A stretch of 64,000 nucleotides of DNA from Pseudonocardia sp. 73-21. GTDB taxonomy: Bacteria > Actinomycetota > Actinomycetes > Mycobacteriales > Pseudonocardiaceae. The DNA lies in NCBI RefSeq assembly GCF_001899645.1, contig NZ_MKVV01000071.1, positions 1 through 64,000 on the forward strand. The letters are read 5' to 3'. Position 1 is the stretch's first letter; each line of letters opens with the position of its first letter. Shown here piece after piece: positions 61,616-64,000 of the stretch. The notes below the pieces were generated by a model. It was given only the letters and a program-made list of their open reading frames with translations, was not told the DNA's origin and did not search any database. A program made the translations under genes and the position numbers.

Positions 61616-62704
61616 GTGCGGCGGGGCGAGGGTGTTGACGCCGGTGTGGAGGCGGACGTCGTCGTGATCGGGGCCGGGCAGGCCGGGCTCTCGGCCGCCT
61701 ACGGCCTGCGCCGGGCCGGGGTGGACTTCGTCGTGCTCGACGGCGAGGACGGGCCCGGTGGGGCGTGGCGGCACCGCTGGCCGACGCTGCGGATGGCCAC
61801 CGTCCACGGCCTCCACGATCTCCCGGGGCTCACCCGCCCGGAGTCCGACCCGGCGCGCCCGGCGTCGGAGGTGGTTCCGGCCTACTTCGCCGGCTACGAG
61901 CGCGAGTTCGACCTCCCGGTGCTGCGGCCCGTCCGCGTCACCGCGGTGCGGGACGATGCTCCCGAACTGCTCGTCGACACCGACCGCGGCACCTGGCGCA
62001 CCCGCGCCCTGATCAACGCCACGGGTACCTGGACCCGCCCGTTCCGCCCGCTGTACCCGGGCCGGAACACCTTCCGGGGCCGCCAGCTGCACACCGTCGA
62101 GTACCGCGGGCCCGACGAGTTCGCCGGGCTGCGGGTGGTGGTGGTCGGCGGGGGCACGTCGGCGGTGCAGGCGCTGCTGGAGATCGCGCCGGTGGCCGCG
62201 TCCACGACCTGGGTGACGCGCCGCCCGCCCGTGTTCCACGACGCGTTCGACGCCCGGACCGGCCGCGCCGCCGTCGCCCGCGTGGACGAGCGGGTGCGGG
62301 CCGGGCTTCCGCCGCAGAGCGTGGTGTCGGTGACCGGCCTGCCCGCCACCGCTGCGGCCCTGCCCCGCCGTCCGATGTTCGAGCGCATCGAGCCCGACGG
62401 CGTGGTGTGGGCAGACGGCAGCCGCGAGCCCGCCGACGTCATCCTGTGGGCCACCGGCTGGCGCGCCGAACTCGGCCACCTCGCGCCACTTCACCTGCGT
62501 GGGCCGGGCGGCGGCATCGCCATGGACGGCACCCGCGTGGCGGCCGACCCGCGGGTGCACCTCGTGGGCTACGGCCCCAGCGCCAGCACGATCGGGGCCA
62601 ATCGCGCCGGACGGGCGGCCGCCCACGAGGTGGTGGTCCTCCTCGGCCTAGATTCTCGCCGTGACCATCCCGAAGCCCGCGTGGCGGCGACCGACGCGGG
62701 GTGA
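61616..62704 (+). CDS. Flavin-containing monooxygenase-like NAD(P)/FAD oxidoreductase
   Basis: The 362-residue protein has the FAD loop 'VVVIGAGQAGLSAAYGLRRAG', the 'GPGGAWRHRWPTLRMATVHG' segment typical of YUCCA/trimethylamine-type monooxygenases, and a second Rossmann loop 'VVVVGGGTSAVQALLEIAP' for NADPH. 'VILWATGWRAEL' matches the FMO ATG motif. GTG 61616 is the longest start; GTG 61646 is also possible. The substrate is unknown. Confidence 0.87.
   Translation: MRRGEGVDAGVEADVVVIGAGQAGLSAAYGLRRAGVDFVVLDGEDGPGGAWRHRWPTLRMATVHGLHDLPGLTRPESDPARPASEVVPAYFAGYEREFDLPVLRPVRVTAVRDDAPELLVDTDRGTWRTRALINATGTWTRPFRPLYPGRNTFRGRQLHTVEYRGPDEFAGLRVVVVGGGTSAVQALLEIAPVAASTTWVTRRPPVFHDAFDARTGRAAVARVDERVRAGLPPQSVVSVTGLPATAAALPRRPMFERIEPDGVVWADGSREPADVILWATGWRAELGHLAPLHLRGPGGGIAMDGTRVAADPRVHLVGYGPSASTIGANRAGRAAAHEVVVLLGLDSRRDHPEARVAATDAG
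62649..62654 (+). promoter_or_regulatory. -10 element for leaderless membrane-protein gene
   Basis: TAGATT, inside the end of the monooxygenase gene, ends six bases before GTG 62661. Confidence 0.45.
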
Positions 62705-63332
62705 ACACCGCTGGCCCGCCGTGCTCGCCGTCGTCGCGGCGATCGTGCTGCAGCTGCTCCTGCCCGACCAGATGTCGTTCGGCAGCCGCTGGATCCTGCC
62801 CGGCCTGGAGGCGCTGATCCTGCTGATCCTGCTGGCCGCGAACCCGTTCCGGATCGACCGCGAGTCGACGGTGCTGCGGGTGCTGGGCATCGGGCTCGCG
62901 ATCGCGCTGACCGTGGCCACCGCGTTGTCGACCTTCAACCTCGTGACGGGGATCGTCGGCGGCCAGTTCGGCAAGGACGCACAGCCCCTGCTCGCCACCG
63001 GCGGCTCCATCTGGCTCACGAACGTCATCGCGTTCGCGTTCCTGTTCTGGGAGTTCGACCGCGGCGGCCCGGCCGCCCGGGCCGCCGGACGCCGGGAGCA
63101 CCCCGACTTCCTCTTCCCGCAGATGCAGCTGCCGGACATGGCCGACGAGGCGTGGGAGCCGCGCTTCGTCGACTACCTCTACGTCGCGTTCACCAACGCC
63201 ACCGCGTTCAGCCCCACCGACACGATGCCGCTCACGCGGTGGGCCAAGCTCGGGATGGCGCTGCAGTCACTGGTCGCGCTGGTGACCGTCGGGCTGGTGG
63301 TCGCCCGCGCCGTCAACGTGCTCGGTTCGTAG
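62661..63332 (+). CDS. DUF1345-like membrane protein
   Basis: The 223-residue product has four to five membrane helices (about 19-36, 46-60, 71-92, 111-129, 196-217). A conserved stretch 'FVDYLYVAFTNATAFSPTDTMPLTRWAK' at about 168-195 resembles the pore-like region of DUF1345 or two-TM channel proteins. The role is unknown. It overlaps the end of the monooxygenase gene (to 62704) and, by 66 bases, the convergent DUF2127-like gene. Confidence 0.72.
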   Translation: MTIPKPAWRRPTRGEHRWPAVLAVVAAIVLQLLLPDQMSFGSRWILPGLEALILLILLAANPFRIDRESTVLRVLGIGLAIALTVATALSTFNLVTGIVGGQFGKDAQPLLATGGSIWLTNVIAFAFLFWEFDRGGPAARAAGRREHPDFLFPQMQLPDMADEAWEPRFVDYLYVAFTNATAFSPTDTMPLTRWAKLGMALQSLVALVTVGLVVARAVNVLGS

Positions 63333-63773
63333 GGACCGGTACTCGCGGATGATCAGCACGATGATCGCGACGTCCAGTGCGGCGAGGAACGGCAGCAGCA
63401 CCGAGCCCGTCTGCGTGGCGCGGTAGATCTCATAGACCACGAACGCGCCGAGCACCACCACGGCCACCGGGAACGCCGGGCGGATCTTCCGCAGCATGGC
63501 CACGACGAGCGCCAGCTTCACGATGCCGTGCAGGCCCAGGTAGATCACCGCGAACGTCCGGTTGCCCGACGCGAACTCGGCGGTGCCCGAGACGAAGTGC
63601 TTCGCCAGCGAGCCGTCGGGCGGGCCGAGCAGGTCCCGGGAGAGCACGTCGTTGATCAGCGTCTGGACCGCGCCGGTGGGGATGATCAGCAGGACGATCG
63701 CGCCGACCAGCTCGATGGCCCCGTCGATGCCCTTGAGCAGCAGGGCGATCCGGAAGAGCGTCTCCTGCTTCAT
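63267..63773 (-). CDS. DUF2127-like small membrane protein
   Basis: The 168-residue protein begins 'LFRIALLLKGIDGAIELVGA', the usual DUF2127 start, and has four membrane helices (about 10-33, 68-90, 95-116, 122-143). Function unknown. The C-terminal 20 residues overlap the end of the convergent gene. Its ATG overlaps the stop of the beta-propeller gene, so they form one unit. Confidence 0.75.
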   Translation of the reverse strand: MKQETLFRIALLLKGIDGAIELVGAIVLLIIPTGAVQTLINDVLSRDLLGPPDGSLAKHFVSGTAEFASGNRTFAVIYLGLHGIVKLALVVAMLRKIRPAFPVAVVVLGAFVVYEIYRATQTGSVLLPFLAALDVAIIVLIIREYRSLRTEHVDGAGDHQPDGHQRDQ

Positions 63774-64000
63774 CGTGTGATGCCCGTGTGCCCGAGGGAG
63801 TAGCGACCCGGTTGCGGCCACACACAGAGCCCGTGCGGGCCGTCGCCCACGTCGATCTTCCTGATCAGGTGCCCGTCGGCCGTCGACAGGACGTAGACGG
63901 CGCGGCTGTAGCGGCCCGACAGCCACAGCTGGGAACCGTCGGCGGTCACGTTGCCCATGTCGGGGCTCGCGCCGCCGGGGATGGCCCACTTCGTCAGCAC
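63770..64000 (-). CDS. C-terminal part of a YVTN-type beta-propeller protein
   Basis: The visible 76 residues contain two propeller blades: 'GNVTADGSQLWLSGRYSRAV' and 'VYVLSTADGHLIRKIDVGDG' followed by 'PHGLCVWPQPGRYSLGHTG'. This is the YncE/YVTN repeat pattern, often in exported proteins. The start lies beyond the window. Confidence 0.75.
   Translation of the reverse strand: MLTKWAIPGGASPDMGNVTADGSQLWLSGRYSRAVYVLSTADGHLIRKIDVGDGPHGLCVWPQPGRYSLGHTGITR

Overview
The window is very GC-rich, densely packed DNA with many GTG starts, ATGA/GTGA stop-start overlaps, probable leaderless promoters, an F420-type oxidoreductase, a GTP-dependent PEP carboxykinase and an ECF42-type sigma factor. All of this fits an actinomycete, most likely Pseudonocardiales (the family placement is inference). 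I found no rRNA, tRNA or CRISPR array. Most of it reads as chromosome, with one stretch that looks acquired.

Layout. 1-2158: the end of an unknown gene, a variant K+-channel/TrkA protein and a double-ABM protein. 2345-6904: two copies of a 'small protein + degenerate malic-enzyme-like protein' module, running into PEP carboxykinase. 7064-7572: a broken transposase and a 17-codon stub of isocitrate dehydrogenase. 7709-19099 (minus strand): a ten-gene catabolic operon with two complete molybdenum hydroxylases, a short hydantoinase-A protein, a DUF917 protein, a luciferase-like monooxygenase and a HapK-like protein. It is faced by a PucR regulator (19225-20763), and the shared promoter region carries two near-identical palindromes. 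A broken integrase (20853-21244) closes this stretch.

21251-27988: a sulfane-sulfur and redox block (rhodanese, persulfide-dioxygenase-like protein, TauE exporter, multicopper oxidase, methyltransferase, thioredoxin, AhpD-like protein) with four CsoR/CstR-like operators but no visible repressor gene. 28210-35404: an Asp/Glu-racemase-fold protein without the usual cysteines, small membrane and NTF2-like proteins, a NarL-type two-component system, a LysR relic and an ECF42/YCII operon. 35639-44185: a membrane protein ending in a serine-hydrolase domain, a frameshifted gene, an F420/FAD/aldo-keto oxidoreductase operon with its MarR regulator, and two membrane glycosyltransferases.

44210-49042: an ABM protein, TerC, a SCO6745-type protein, and a three-gene operon of an 84-bp-repeat protein, a JmjC/cupin oxygenase and a sucrase/ferredoxin-like protein. 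The repeat protein may be the substrate of the oxygenase, and this is my best candidate for an undescribed system. 49047-51847: App1-type and HAD phosphatases and an SDR. 52018-58556: a glycerol regulon (IclR regulator, two glycerol kinases, facilitator, glycerol-3-phosphate dehydrogenase). 58608-64000: a DyP peroxidase, a possible ATP-synthase-c relic, a PLP dehydratase, a flavin monooxygenase, two membrane proteins and the end of a beta-propeller protein.

Family names rest on reading the translated sequence without database searches. Substrates are inferred unless stated otherwise.
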